This document shows, piece by piece, positions 30,789 through 40,302 of a DNA stretch of 64,000 nucleotides. The translations under genes were made by a program, and so were the position numbers. Location: assembly GCA_903857795.1 (NCBI GenBank), contig CAIOGM010000038.1:1-64000 (forward strand). The letters are read 5' to 3'. The notes under the pieces were generated by a model, which saw only the letters and a program-made list of their open reading frames with translations, was not told the DNA's origin and did not search any database. The stretch is from an uncultured Geobacter sp. GTDB taxonomy: Bacteria > Desulfobacterota > Desulfuromonadia > Geobacterales > CAIOGM01. Position 1 is the first letter of the stretch. Each line of letters starts with the position of its first letter.

Positions 30789-31593
30789 GGGGGGACAGTT
30801 TTGGCGCCTCATTGACACCGGCCCCCTGGATGGGGCGACGAACATGGCCGTTGACGAGGCGCTCCTCCTCTCCTTCGACCCTGCCGGCTCCCTCCCGATC
30901 CTGCGGCTCTACGGCTGGCAGCCGGCGGCCCTCTCCCTGGGACGGTTTCAGGATGCTGCCGGTGTCCTGGATCTGGAGCGGTGCCGCGCCGCCGGAGTCC
31001 CTGTCGTCCGGCGGATCACCGGCGGCGGGGTCATCTATCATGCCGACGAACTGACCTACAGCATCGTCTGCGCCCCCCATCACCTGCCTGGCGCCTCCTC
31101 CATCAAGGAGTCGTTCCGGCAACTCACGGCGTTTCTCCTGCTCTTTTATACTAAACTCGGCTTTCATCCCTGCTACGCGGCTGATGCTTCGCCCGGCCAA
31201 CGATTCGGCGAACGGACCCCTTTCTGCTTTGCAGGGAAGGAGAGCTATGACATCCTGATCCAGGGGAAGAAGATCGGGGGCAATGCACAGCGGCGGCTGA
31301 AAGAGGTCATCTTTCAGCACGGCTCCATCCCGTTGTGCAACAGGTCCGAAGAGGGAGGGGAGTTCATGAGGGAGCGCCCCGACGGCATCGGGGCGCAGAC
31401 CTTTTCTCTGGCCCAAGCGGATGTCGGGGAGGACGCGGCGGGCTTTAACTTCCTGCTGGCGGAGTCATTCATGGAGGCGATGGGGGTCGTGCTTAAAGTG
31501 GGGAAACTCACGACGCAGGAAGAAGAGTCCTCTGTCCGGCTATTAAGTACATATCAAGACGACGCCTGGAACCTCCACAGTGAAACGGCGTAA
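30775..31593 (+). CDS. Lipoate-protein ligase A / octanoyltransferase LipM-like protein
   Basis: TGPLDGATNMAVDEALL; VVRRITGGGVIYH.DELTYSI; YDILIQGKKIGGNAQRRLKEVIFQHGSIP. Confidence 0.9.
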   Translation: MPAAEGGQFWRLIDTGPLDGATNMAVDEALLLSFDPAGSLPILRLYGWQPAALSLGRFQDAAGVLDLERCRAAGVPVVRRITGGGVIYHADELTYSIVCAPHHLPGASSIKESFRQLTAFLLLFYTKLGFHPCYAADASPGQRFGERTPFCFAGKESYDILIQGKKIGGNAQRRLKEVIFQHGSIPLCNRSEEGGEFMRERPDGIGAQTFSLAQADVGEDAAGFNFLLAESFMEAMGVVLKVGKLTTQEEESSVRLLSTYQDDAWNLHSETA

Positions 31594-31608
31594 AGATGAG
31601 TCATTGCC

Positions 31609-32100
31609 TCACTCCGCAGCAACGCAGTCGCTGCTGTCCCCCTTGATCTTGGCCACAGCATGGGGGACCGCCGGCCAGACCGCTGCCAGGTTTTCCACGG
31701 CGCCGCCGGGACTCCCCGGGAGATTGATAATGAGGGTCCGGTTCCTCACCCCGGCGATGGCCCGGGAGATCATGGCATGAGGGGTCTTCTCCATGCTGAC
31801 CCGCCGCATCACCTCGCCGAACCCCGGAATCTCCCGCTCCACGATCTTTCTGGTGGCGTCCGGTGTCACATCCCGGGGGGATAATCCGGTCCCACCCGTG
31901 GTCAGGATCAGGTCGAAGACGCCGCTGTCGGCCCATCCCTCCAGCTTGACGAAAATGACATCCAACTCGTCGGGGGCGATCTCCGTGTGAAGCACAGTCA
32001 CCCCCCGTTCTGTCAGCCAGCTCTCCAGGGCCGGACCGCTCCGGTCCTCCCGCTCTCCCCGTGCTCCCTTATCGCTCAACGTCAGGATTGCCGCCTTCAT
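31609..32100 (-). CDS. mogA: Molybdopterin adenylyltransferase (MogA/MoaB family)
   Basis: ILTLSDKGARGEREDRSGPAL; DLILTTGGTGLSPRDVTPDATRKIVEREIPGFGE; LPGSPGGAVENL. Confidence 0.92.
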   Translation of the reverse strand: MKAAILTLSDKGARGEREDRSGPALESWLTERGVTVLHTEIAPDELDVIFVKLEGWADSGVFDLILTTGGTGLSPRDVTPDATRKIVEREIPGFGEVMRRVSMEKTPHAMISRAIAGVRNRTLIINLPGSPGGAVENLAAVWPAVPHAVAKIKGDSSDCVAAE

Positions 32101-32348
32101 TATTTCCCCTCCCTTAGTCTCTTCACGCGGCCGCCACTCTCCTTGAGGAGAGGGGCTAATCAACGTACCTCATTGGAACGTGAGTATCTCTTTCTTGCGC
32201 TCCCCTGTCAAGTGAAGTGACCATATCCGATGGTTATACGCAGAGGGCCAATCTGAGATTGTGTTACAGACAAGAATCTGCTACTCCTTGCAAACGGTAA
32301 GGTCGGACATTCTTCGCAATTCGCCATCCAGGAAAGGGAGGAGTCACC

Positions 32349-33359
32349 ATGAAACGGTACGTGATCGATCGTGAATTCGGTATCGATGAACTCAAGCTGG
32401 AGGAGGCTGAGATTCCGCAACCGGGGCCGGGGGAAGTTCTGGTAAAGATAAAGGCCGCCTCGCTCAACTACCGGGATCTCCTCATGGTTACCGGCAATTA
32501 CACTCGCAACCTCCCCTTTCCACTGGTCCCCCTCTCCGACGGGGCCGGCGAGATCGTCTCCGTTGGCGGCGGCGTGACCCGGTGGAAGGAAGGGGATCGG
32601 GTCATCGGCTGCTTCTTCCAGGAGTGGCAGGCTGGAAGGATCAACTCCATGGTCCCGAAGAGCGCCCTGGGGGGGGCGGGGAACGGGGTACTGGCCGAAT
32701 ACGCGCTCTTCCGCGAAGGGGGAGTCGTCCCCCTTCCGGAGCAGCTCACCTTCGAAGAAGGGGCCACCCTCCCCTGTGCCGGGGTTACCGCCTGGAACTG
32801 CCTCTACAAGGGGGGACTCACCTGTGGGGATACGGTGCTGACCATGGGGACAGGCGGGGTCTCCCTCTTCGCCCTCCAGCTGGCCAAAGCCGCCGGCGCC
32901 CGGGTCATCTCCACCACGGGGAGCGTCGCCAAGGAGGAGCGCCTTCGCGAGCTAGGTGCATCCGAAGTCATCAACTACAAGAAACACCCCGACTGGGAGA
33001 AACAGGTGCTGCAGTTGACCGGCGGCAGCGGCGTAGACATCGTCATTGAGGTAGGTGGAGCCGGAACGCTGCTGCAGTCCATCAAGGCATGCCGCATGGG
33101 GGGACAGATCAGCCTCATCGGCGTCCTCACCGGCCAGCGGGGGGAGATGAACCCCTTCCCGGCGGTGATGAAGGGGGTCTCTATCCACGGGGTCTATGTG
33201 GGCTCGCGGGAGATGTTCGAGGAGATGAACCGGACGATTGCCTTGCACAGGATCAGACCGGTCATCGACCGGCTCTTCCCCTTTGCCGAGGCCCGGGAGG
33301 CGCTCCACTACCTGGAAAGCGGCGCCCATGTGGGGAAGGTGGTCATCGCCATGCCGTGA
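32349..33359 (+). CDS. Zinc-type alcohol dehydrogenase-like NAD(P)-dependent oxidoreductase (MDR superfamily)
   Basis: KIKAASLNYRDLLMVTG; VPLSDGAGEIVSVG; GTGGVSLFALQLAKAAGARVISTTGS. Confidence 0.92.
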   Translation: MKRYVIDREFGIDELKLEEAEIPQPGPGEVLVKIKAASLNYRDLLMVTGNYTRNLPFPLVPLSDGAGEIVSVGGGVTRWKEGDRVIGCFFQEWQAGRINSMVPKSALGGAGNGVLAEYALFREGGVVPLPEQLTFEEGATLPCAGVTAWNCLYKGGLTCGDTVLTMGTGGVSLFALQLAKAAGARVISTTGSVAKEERLRELGASEVINYKKHPDWEKQVLQLTGGSGVDIVIEVGGAGTLLQSIKACRMGGQISLIGVLTGQRGEMNPFPAVMKGVSIHGVYVGSREMFEEMNRTIALHRIRPVIDRLFPFAEAREALHYLESGAHVGKVVIAMP

Positions 33360-33388
33360 CCCCTTCCGGTTCCGGCCAAAGCATACGC

Positions 33389-33432
33389 AAACTAAAAAAG
33401 CCGGACCCTTTCGGGTGCGGCTTTTTTAGTTT
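33389..33432. terminator. Intrinsic terminator (bidirectional)
   Basis: AAACTAAAAAAGCCGGACCC-TTT-CGGGTGCGGCTTTTTTAGTTT. Confidence 0.92.
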
Positions 33433-33468
33433 GACCAGAGAGGCCGCGTCAATGAATCTCGCCTCTGA

Positions 33469-34905
33469 TCACTTTACCGCCGCTGAGGCGAGAAGCGCTT
33501 GCGCCTTCTCCACCCCGTCAAACTGGCGAGACAGCTTCAGCGCCGCCCCCAGCTCCTTGCGGGCAGCCTCGTTCTGTCCGTTCTTCAACAGGGCTGCGCC
33601 ATAGTGGTAGCGGTGCACAGGGTTATTCGACGCGCCGGTTGCGGCGAACTGCAGGAGCGGCAGGGCCGCCGCAACCTTCCCCTGCTGGCAGAGCACCCAT
33701 CCCAGGGTGTCGGCCACCGCCGGGTCCTGGGGATATTTTGCATACATCCGGGCGGCCAAAGTCGCCGCCCGTTCCAGATCGAAGCCATGTTCCACCGCCA
33801 GGCTGGCGATGTTGTTGATGACCACATAATTTTCCGGATCACGTTTCAACGTCTCTTCGTACGCCAAGAGCGCTCCGCCATACTCCCCTCGAGCAATCCG
33901 GACGTCTCCCAGGAAGAGGGCCGGAAGTGGCGAGAACGGATCGGCCTTGGTTGCAGCCTGGAGCGTCGCCTCGGCCTCAGCATGACGCCCCACTGCAAGC
34001 AGGCTCCGGGCCAGCAGGAGCGAGAGGCTGGTAGATGAGGAGGGAAAAGGGTGCACCCCCGATGTCCGCAGCTCTTGTGTGGCATTGACCGTTTCATTAC
34101 GCTGATCCGGGGGCAACTTCAACCCTTCCTGTGCCAGACGGATAGCTTCGGCATAGGCGTGCTGCTGCAGCAGCATATCGACGAGCAGAACACGAATCTC
34201 CCGGCTGCCCCGCTTTACCGCCAGGGCGCTCCGTAAGTAGGCCAGGGCTTCGGGCTGTTTTCCTGCCAGAAAGGCGATGCGGGACTGGAGCAGGTAGCGC
34301 TCGGGGCGGTTAGGCCACCGGCGGCTCAGTTCGGAAACCTGGGAGGCGGCCAGAGTCGCATCACCCGCGGCCGCGGCCATGCAGCCCAATTCAAACTGGG
34401 CGTCAAGAGAAAGGGGGTCCAGATAGATGACCTTATGATAGGAGGCCAGAGCCTTCTGCTCCAGTCCCTGCCTGCGCTGCGCCCGTGCCAACTGCAGGTG
34501 AATACCGGCGTTCTCCGGGTTTTTCTCTGCGGCCACGCTCAGCTCCACGTAACTCTTCCAGAGCTCCTTTTGCTGTTGCGGTTTGGCCGGTATCCCGCCG
34601 GTGTAGCGGTTCTTTTTCGCACCGGAGAGGAGCGGCGCCACCAGATAAGTGCCGGCCGCAGCCAGGAGATAGACGAAGCAGACCGCCGCAAGCGATGCTG
34701 CATACTGTCTCAACCACCAGAAGAGGAAGAACGGACGTGCCGCTTCTTCCTGCTCAGCGGGCGTCGCTCCCCGCTTTCTCTTGTGCCGCTTCGTCTTGAA
34801 CTCGATAAAGTAGCGGCGATGCGCCAGCAGAAAGCTGTTGCCAAGAAACGCGATCAGCCCCAGGGTCAGAAAGCCGAAGAACCACATGAGGAGTTTGTAG
34901 GACAT
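33469..34905 (-). CDS. Membrane-anchored tetratricopeptide repeat protein
   Basis: Two N-terminal TM helices, then TPR units (LQLARAQRRQGLEQKALASYHKVIYLDPLSLDAQFELG). Confidence 0.85.
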   Translation of the reverse strand: MSYKLLMWFFGFLTLGLIAFLGNSFLLAHRRYFIEFKTKRHKRKRGATPAEQEEAARPFFLFWWLRQYAASLAAVCFVYLLAAAGTYLVAPLLSGAKKNRYTGGIPAKPQQQKELWKSYVELSVAAEKNPENAGIHLQLARAQRRQGLEQKALASYHKVIYLDPLSLDAQFELGCMAAAAGDATLAASQVSELSRRWPNRPERYLLQSRIAFLAGKQPEALAYLRSALAVKRGSREIRVLLVDMLLQQHAYAEAIRLAQEGLKLPPDQRNETVNATQELRTSGVHPFPSSSTSLSLLLARSLLAVGRHAEAEATLQAATKADPFSPLPALFLGDVRIARGEYGGALLAYEETLKRDPENYVVINNIASLAVEHGFDLERAATLAARMYAKYPQDPAVADTLGWVLCQQGKVAAALPLLQFAATGASNNPVHRYHYGAALLKNGQNEAARKELGAALKLSRQFDGVEKAQALLASAAVK

Positions 34906-35042
34906 CGGTACTCCGCGAGTCTCTAAGAGGGTAATATGATGCCCTCCCCTTAACCCAAAGGGAGGGCATCCTGATAAATGTTACCAATTATCTCCCCTCT
35001 TTTGAGACAAGTGGGGGAGCAGGAAGAAGTAATTCCGATCCG

Positions 35043-35645
35043 CTACGCTCTGTTCTGCCTCCGCCTCAGCAGGGTCAAACCGCCCAACCCCAAGCCCAGA
35101 AGGACGTAGGTGGCGGGCTCGGGCACGGTGGTGACACCGGCAATTACATCTTTTGAATCCGAGCTGACTGGAGTCTGGTCAAGATTGGAAGGATTAGCGG
35201 CGTAAATGTCATAGGTAAAGCGGATAAACCCTTTAACCATGTCGTTATACGCGGTAGACGAGCTGATCAGGAAGCTCCCGGCGCCGGTGCTGGTTTTCGG
35301 ATCCGCCGGATCGTAGGGGACCGTCAGTGAGAGCGGCACGGTCAGCGTTGTGGGAGTAAGCCCGACGACCACTGCCGGTGCGATGGGAATGCTGTTGAAG
35401 CTGAGGTCCGTATACGTTCCCCAGGAAGAGTCCCTGTTGGTGTTGATGAACTCTGAGCTGGTTATCCAGAGCCACGAGGCGGAATCATTACTGACAGTGA
35501 ATCCCCAACCAACCGTGCCACCTGGTTTGCCATTAACAATTCCCCCCGAGGGACTAAGGGTGATCACCACCGAAGCGTGGGCGGTGATGGTCGCCGCAAG
35601 GACGAAGCTTGCGGCTACGAGGAGTGGTACAAAGCGTCGAAACAT
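35043..35645 (-). CDS. PEP-CTERM sorting domain-containing secreted protein
   Basis: Signal peptide; C-terminus VPEPATYVLLGLGLGGLTLLRRRQNRA (PEP motif, TM helix, Arg cluster). Confidence 0.93.
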   Translation of the reverse strand: MFRRFVPLLVAASFVLAATITAHASVVITLSPSGGIVNGKPGGTVGWGFTVSNDSASWLWITSSEFINTNRDSSWGTYTDLSFNSIPIAPAVVVGLTPTTLTVPLSLTVPYDPADPKTSTGAGSFLISSSTAYNDMVKGFIRFTYDIYAANPSNLDQTPVSSDSKDVIAGVTTVPEPATYVLLGLGLGGLTLLRRRQNRA

Positions 35646-35697
35646 GCTGTGCCTCCGTTAAATTGAAATAGTTTGATCTGGGGTGAATCATTTCTGC

Positions 35698-35744
35698 TCC
35701 TATTGACTCCGCTCGGGGTACAGCCTTTTGCGGAGTCAATAGGA
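35698..35744. terminator. Strong 15-bp perfect hairpin between the two secreted-protein genes (terminator or processing element)
   Basis: TCCTATTGACTCCGC-17 nt-GCGGAGTCAATAGGA; no U tract. Confidence 0.5.
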
Positions 35745-35767
35745 AGGTTCATCGGTTACGCCCGGGG

Positions 35768-38700
35768 TTATCGGACCTGGTTGTTGAACGTCTTGGTGAA
35801 CGTCGAGCTCCCCGTGAACGAGTAGCTGAATGTTGCAGACAGCTTGGTTGTCGACGCACAGCCTGAGAGGTTGATCTGCACTGTGCCGATGGCGGAGCTG
35901 CCCACGGCAATGGTTCCGGTTCCCACTGTTGCAGGGAGACCGGTTACGCTGATAGCCGGCACGCAGGCCGCTGAAGGGGTTATTGTCAGACCGGTGATCT
36001 TAACATCATTTGCAGCCACCGTGCTGTTGTTGGTCAAGGTAAAGCCCCAACTCCGGGTGTCATAAGCGCCACTTCTGGTGATGCCGGCGGGGGGGGTAAG
36101 AACTGCAACCGCGGCAGGAAGAGTGGTGGTGGCAACGACGTTGAGCGGTCCGGTCAGCGGTAATGTTACTACCGGATTGACGCTGCCGGCGGCCCCACCG
36201 CTCCAGACAGAGAAGATGCGCGGGGTAACGGGGAAAGCCTTAATCGACACCGCAGTTCCGGCATTGAACCAGTTAGTCGGCTGCGAGAGCCCTCCCACGG
36301 AGAGGGAGATCGAGGCCGAGCCCACCGGACTTGCCGCCGTGGTTATCTGGTACTGGGTGGCAAGCTCGGCGGTATACGTGGCTGCCGTGGCCGGAGCGGT
36401 AATCTCATGAGAGGCGGCGCCGGCATCCGACCAGTTGGTGAAGTTGTACCTGATTCCGGTTACACCGGGTTGGGTAGCGGCGACGGCGATGGTATGCTTC
36501 TCCCCTGTCGGCCAGCTGTAGTTCTGGGGCGAGATCAGCACATTACCGTCCACGAGGATGGTACGGCCAGCCGGGGTGGTGGTGATGACGATCTTCGGCT
36601 GGTAGTTGATGTTGCGCGTGGCGGCGGCATGGTTCCCTGCGGCATCGGTAGCGGTGACGACGATGGCGTAACTCTTGGCGATGGTGGAGGTGAGTGTCAG
36701 AGCCTGGCTGAAGGCGCCGGCCGTGACGGCAGGGGTATAGGTGACGCCGTCGCAGGTGATGGAGACGGTGACCGCGGTGAGATCGTCGGTGACCGTGCCG
36801 GTAAGGGTGAAGGCAAGGGCCGGATCATTCGTTGTAAAATCGGCGGGAGGATAGGTTATCGCCACGCCGGGCGCCGTGTGGTCATAGGTGACGGTACGAG
36901 AGATCGAGGAACTGTTCAGGGCCGGGTCTGTGGCGGTGACCTGGATCGTGTTGACCCCGTTGATCAGGGTAAGAGCCCGGCTGTAGTTCAACCCGTCCTT
37001 GGTCGCTGCTAATGGTGCCCCCCCATTGAGGGTCACGTCAACCAGGGCGGTGGCGTCGTCAATGGTCCCGGTGACGGTGAGCAGCGCGCTGCCAACGGCG
37101 CTGCCATCCGTGGGGGTGGTGACTGTCAGACCGGGGGCCGTCTGATCCAGGGTGATGGTCCGGATATCGGTGATGGTCTGATCGGCGTTATCCGTGGCCA
37201 CTGTGGTAAGGACGTTAGCCCCCGGAACCAGGGTATAGGCGGTGGAGAAGCTGTTACTAACCCCCACCAATGTCTGGCCCACACCGTTGATGGTGACTGA
37301 CTTGATGCCGTTGACGCTGGAGGCGCTGCCGCTGATGTTGAGGGTGGTCACCTTGGTGACGGAACCGTCGGCCAGGGTGGAGATGTCGAGGGTCGGTTTG
37401 GCGGGTGAGTAGTTCACCGTCACATTAACCGTGCCGCTCACCGTGTTGTAGTTGGCCGGTACATCCGGCGTGAAGGTAACATCCTGCGCTGCCGTGCCAT
37501 GGCCCGGCGTGGTGCTCGGGGTGGTGAAGGTAAATGTGCCGGCAACGGTGGCCGAACCGCCGGTGAGGATGGAATTAGCCAGAGTCTGGCCGCAGATGAT
37601 GGCCGAGGCCGTGGGCCAGCTGTTTACGGTTGGGGTCGCCTTGTTCACGGTCACGTTAACTGAACCGGGCACGGTGTTGTAGTTGGCAGAGGCAGTCGGC
37701 GTGAAGGTGACAGACTGCGAAGCCGTTCCTCCGCCCGGCACGGTTGTGGGGGTGGTGAAGGTGAATGTTCCGGCCACATCGGCCGAACCGCCGGTGAGGG
37801 TGGAAGCGGCCAGGGTCTGGCCGTAGGTGATTGTCGAAGCAGTAGGCCAGCTGGCCACGATCGGGGTGGCCTTGTTCACGGTCACGTTAACCGAACCGGT
37901 CACAGTATTGTAATTTGCAGTGACTGTCGGGGTGAAGGTGACACCCTGCAGAGCGGTACCGGCACCAGGCGCGGTGGACGGAGTGGTGAAGGCGAAGGTT
38001 CCCGCCACGGAGGCCGTACCGCCGGTGAGGGAGGATGAGGCCAGGGTCTGACCGTAGGTGATTGTCGAGGCAGTGGGCCAGACGGAGACCGTCGGAGTCG
38101 CCTTGCTCACGGTCACACTGGCCGACCCGACAACCGTGTTGTAGCCGCCTGATTGAGTCGGGGTGAAGGTGACACTCTGGGAGGCAGTTCCGACTCCGGG
38201 CGCGGTGGACGGAGTGGTGAAGGCGAAGCTTCCGGGCACGGTGGCCGTACCACCGTTAAGAACAGAATCCGCCAGCGTCTGGCCGTAGCTGATGCCCGAG
38301 GCCGTGGGCCAGGCGGTAACCGACGGGGTAATCTTGTTCACCGTGAACGACTGCGTCACCGTAACGGCAGGGTTGTAAGTGGAATTACCCGCTTGGTCGG
38401 CTTTGATGGTGCAGGTGCCGGCTTTGAGAAAGGTCAGGACGCCGGGTGAAGGTGTAGTAATAGTACAAACGTCGGTAGTCGTAGATGAGAATGTGGGGGT
38501 GAGGCCGGTTGCAGTTGTTGTAGCGGTAAGGGTTGGGGTCGTGCCGAAATTGTCGGGGCCGGCGTGAACGAAGGTGATCGTCTGATTTAACATCACCGTC
38601 CCGGTTACGGAGAAGAGCATGCTGTTTGCTGTAACCACCCCGTTTAGGAAGACACCGTTGAGTGTCGTCAAATTGAGAGTGGTTGATTGTGTTATAGAAT

Positions 38701-39229
38701 CCAGACCTGCAGAGGTGGTTATGTTCGAGTATCCCGCGGTATTGACCGGATCGTCAGCCCTATAGAATGCCCCTGTTCCGGTGGTCGTATTGGCGACAAG
38801 CACCCAGTAGCGGGTGCCGGAAGCAAGAGCAATCGCCGAAGCCGGCGTAAAGGTGACATTCGTCAGAGTCGCCGAAGAGGTGGAGGCAGTCCTCAGATCC
38901 GCGACAAAGGTGGTGGGAACCGTCGATGATGTGGTCGAACTGAACAGCCCCGCAACGTAAGTGAGAGAAGATCCCCCTGTGGTACCGCGCAGTGGCACGG
39001 TAACGGAAGTGATGGTGCCGGTCGCCCCGGCATCGATGTTAAAATAGGAGCCAAAAACTTTGCCTCCCGATCCCCCTAGAGCACTAATAGTGCTGGGAGT
39101 TGCTGATCCCAACGTATTAAAGATGACTGAGGGCGCAGCCGAGGCCGTGGTGGTGAGGGTAAGGGTGAGCATCGCCATCATGAGGAATAACAAGACGCCT
39201 TGCTTCATGAAGTCCTCCTTTGTTGTCAA
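35768..39229 (-). CDS. Large secreted repeat protein with tandem MBG/Ig-like repeats
   Basis: 1153 aa, signal peptide, four tandem 77-aa repeats (TPxVxxWPTASxIxYGQTL...NYNTVxGSVxVTVNK), then Ig-like segments (TAPGLTVTTPTDGSAV, TAPGVAITYPPADFTTND). Confidence 0.9.
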   Translation of the reverse strand: MTTKEDFMKQGVLLFLMMAMLTLTLTTTASAAPSVIFNTLGSATPSTISALGGSGGKVFGSYFNIDAGATGTITSVTVPLRGTTGGSSLTYVAGLFSSTTSSTVPTTFVADLRTASTSSATLTNVTFTPASAIALASGTRYWVLVANTTTGTGAFYRADDPVNTAGYSNITTSAGLDSITQSTTLNLTTLNGVFLNGVVTANSMLFSVTGTVMLNQTITFVHAGPDNFGTTPTLTATTTATGLTPTFSSTTTDVCTITTPSPGVLTFLKAGTCTIKADQAGNSTYNPAVTVTQSFTVNKITPSVTAWPTASGISYGQTLADSVLNGGTATVPGSFAFTTPSTAPGVGTASQSVTFTPTQSGGYNTVVGSASVTVSKATPTVSVWPTASTITYGQTLASSSLTGGTASVAGTFAFTTPSTAPGAGTALQGVTFTPTVTANYNTVTGSVNVTVNKATPIVASWPTASTITYGQTLAASTLTGGSADVAGTFTFTTPTTVPGGGTASQSVTFTPTASANYNTVPGSVNVTVNKATPTVNSWPTASAIICGQTLANSILTGGSATVAGTFTFTTPSTTPGHGTAAQDVTFTPDVPANYNTVSGTVNVTVNYSPAKPTLDISTLADGSVTKVTTLNISGSASSVNGIKSVTINGVGQTLVGVSNSFSTAYTLVPGANVLTTVATDNADQTITDIRTITLDQTAPGLTVTTPTDGSAVGSALLTVTGTIDDATALVDVTLNGGAPLAATKDGLNYSRALTLINGVNTIQVTATDPALNSSSISRTVTYDHTAPGVAITYPPADFTTNDPALAFTLTGTVTDDLTAVTVSITCDGVTYTPAVTAGAFSQALTLTSTIAKSYAIVVTATDAAGNHAAATRNINYQPKIVITTTPAGRTILVDGNVLISPQNYSWPTGEKHTIAVAATQPGVTGIRYNFTNWSDAGAASHEITAPATAATYTAELATQYQITTAASPVGSASISLSVGGLSQPTNWFNAGTAVSIKAFPVTPRIFSVWSGGAAGSVNPVVTLPLTGPLNVVATTTLPAAVAVLTPPAGITRSGAYDTRSWGFTLTNNSTVAANDVKITGLTITPSAACVPAISVTGLPATVGTGTIAVGSSAIGTVQINLSGCASTTKLSATFSYSFTGSSTFTKTFNNQVR
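37409..38332 (-). repeat. Four tandem 231-bp coding repeats
   Basis: 4 x 77 codons = 924 bp exactly; boundaries 38332, 38101, 37870, 37639, ending 37409. Confidence 0.92.
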
Positions 39230-39584
39230 GCTGTGACCTGTTGATACTGGTGAGATCTGTACATCGCTTCCGGGCCGGACATCTCTGATATTTTTGCCGA
39301 TAGGCAGCTCTCCTCTAGTTCTAAATTGTGAGTCAATGTGTAATAATTATCTTCTCATGAATAAAGCTGAACTGCAGGAAATACAGCGGCTACACTATCG
39401 CATATTTGCATTATTAAAAATAGATGGAAAATGAGCCGATGACGACGTTTTGCCCTGCTGTGAAGCCTAAATACCGTATACGTTTCTGCTTTACATTTAG
39501 ATTCACGTTTGCAACCGGAAAGACGCCGCACCGGCCGATGCTGCTGCTCCCGCCGCCAAGTAATATAGGCTGCAGCTCAACGCG

Positions 39585-39621
39585 TAAAAAAAGCCGTACC
39601 CGAAAGGGTGCGGCTTTTTTA
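39585..39621. terminator. Intrinsic terminator
   Basis: TAAAAAAAGCCGTACCC-GAAA-GGGTGCGGCTTTTTTA. Confidence 0.92.
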
Positions 39622-39676
39622 TTTGTGACAAATTCCGGCGGCCTCTGCTCACCGCCAGCGAGTAACGCGGGAAACC

Positions 39677-40264
39677 CTATCGTCCCTTCTTCAGGTCGAC
39701 AAGAACCAGCTTGGCCACGGCCTTGAGGGTCTCGAAGACCCCTTCACCGGTCACGGCGCACGCCTCGAAGTCAGGAACAGCCGTCGGGTTCAGCTCCCTT
39801 TGGAGCTCATCAACGGCGACGATTTCGGCGAGATCCCGCTTGTTATACTGGACCACGTAGGGGAGCTTATCCAGATCGTACCCCTGCTCCTCCAGGTTGT
39901 ACCGGAGGTTGTCCAGGGATTCGACATTAGCGTCCATCCGCTCCTCCTGGGAGTCGGCCACGAAGACGACCCCATCGACCCCCCTGAGAATCAGCTTGCG
40001 CGAGGCGTCATAGAAGACCTGGCCGGGCACGGTGTAGAGATGGAACCGGGTCTTGAAACCGCGAATCTCACCCAACTCCAGGGGGAGGAAGTCGAAGAAG
40101 AGGGTCCGCTCGGTCTCGGTGGCGAGACTGATCATCTTCCCCTTTGCCCCGTCCGCGGTCTTGTTGTAGATGTACTGGAGGTTAGTAGTCTTGCCGCAGA
40201 GACCGGGACCGTAATAAACGATCTTACAGTTGATCTCGCGGGAGGCGTAATTAATGAAGGACAT
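39677..40264 (-). CDS. mglA: Ras-like GTPase MglA
   Basis: [62 protein letters not shown]. Confidence 0.95.
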   Translation of the reverse strand: MSFINYASREINCKIVYYGPGLCGKTTNLQYIYNKTADGAKGKMISLATETERTLFFDFLPLELGEIRGFKTRFHLYTVPGQVFYDASRKLILRGVDGVVFVADSQEERMDANVESLDNLRYNLEEQGYDLDKLPYVVQYNKRDLAEIVAVDELQRELNPTAVPDFEACAVTGEGVFETLKAVAKLVLVDLKKGR

Positions 40265-40302
40265 GGCCCCTCCTGGATGCTCGGAAAACCGCAGGGGACT
40301 CC

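Noticed and set aside
29238-30845. 535-aa minus-strand ORF opposite gcvPB
   Set aside because: Fully antisense to a highly conserved enzyme; low-complexity translation with no recognisable motif.
37409-38332. Regular repeats suggestive of a CRISPR-like array
   Set aside because: Repeats are 231 bp, contiguous and in frame within one secreted protein; no spacers or cas genes.
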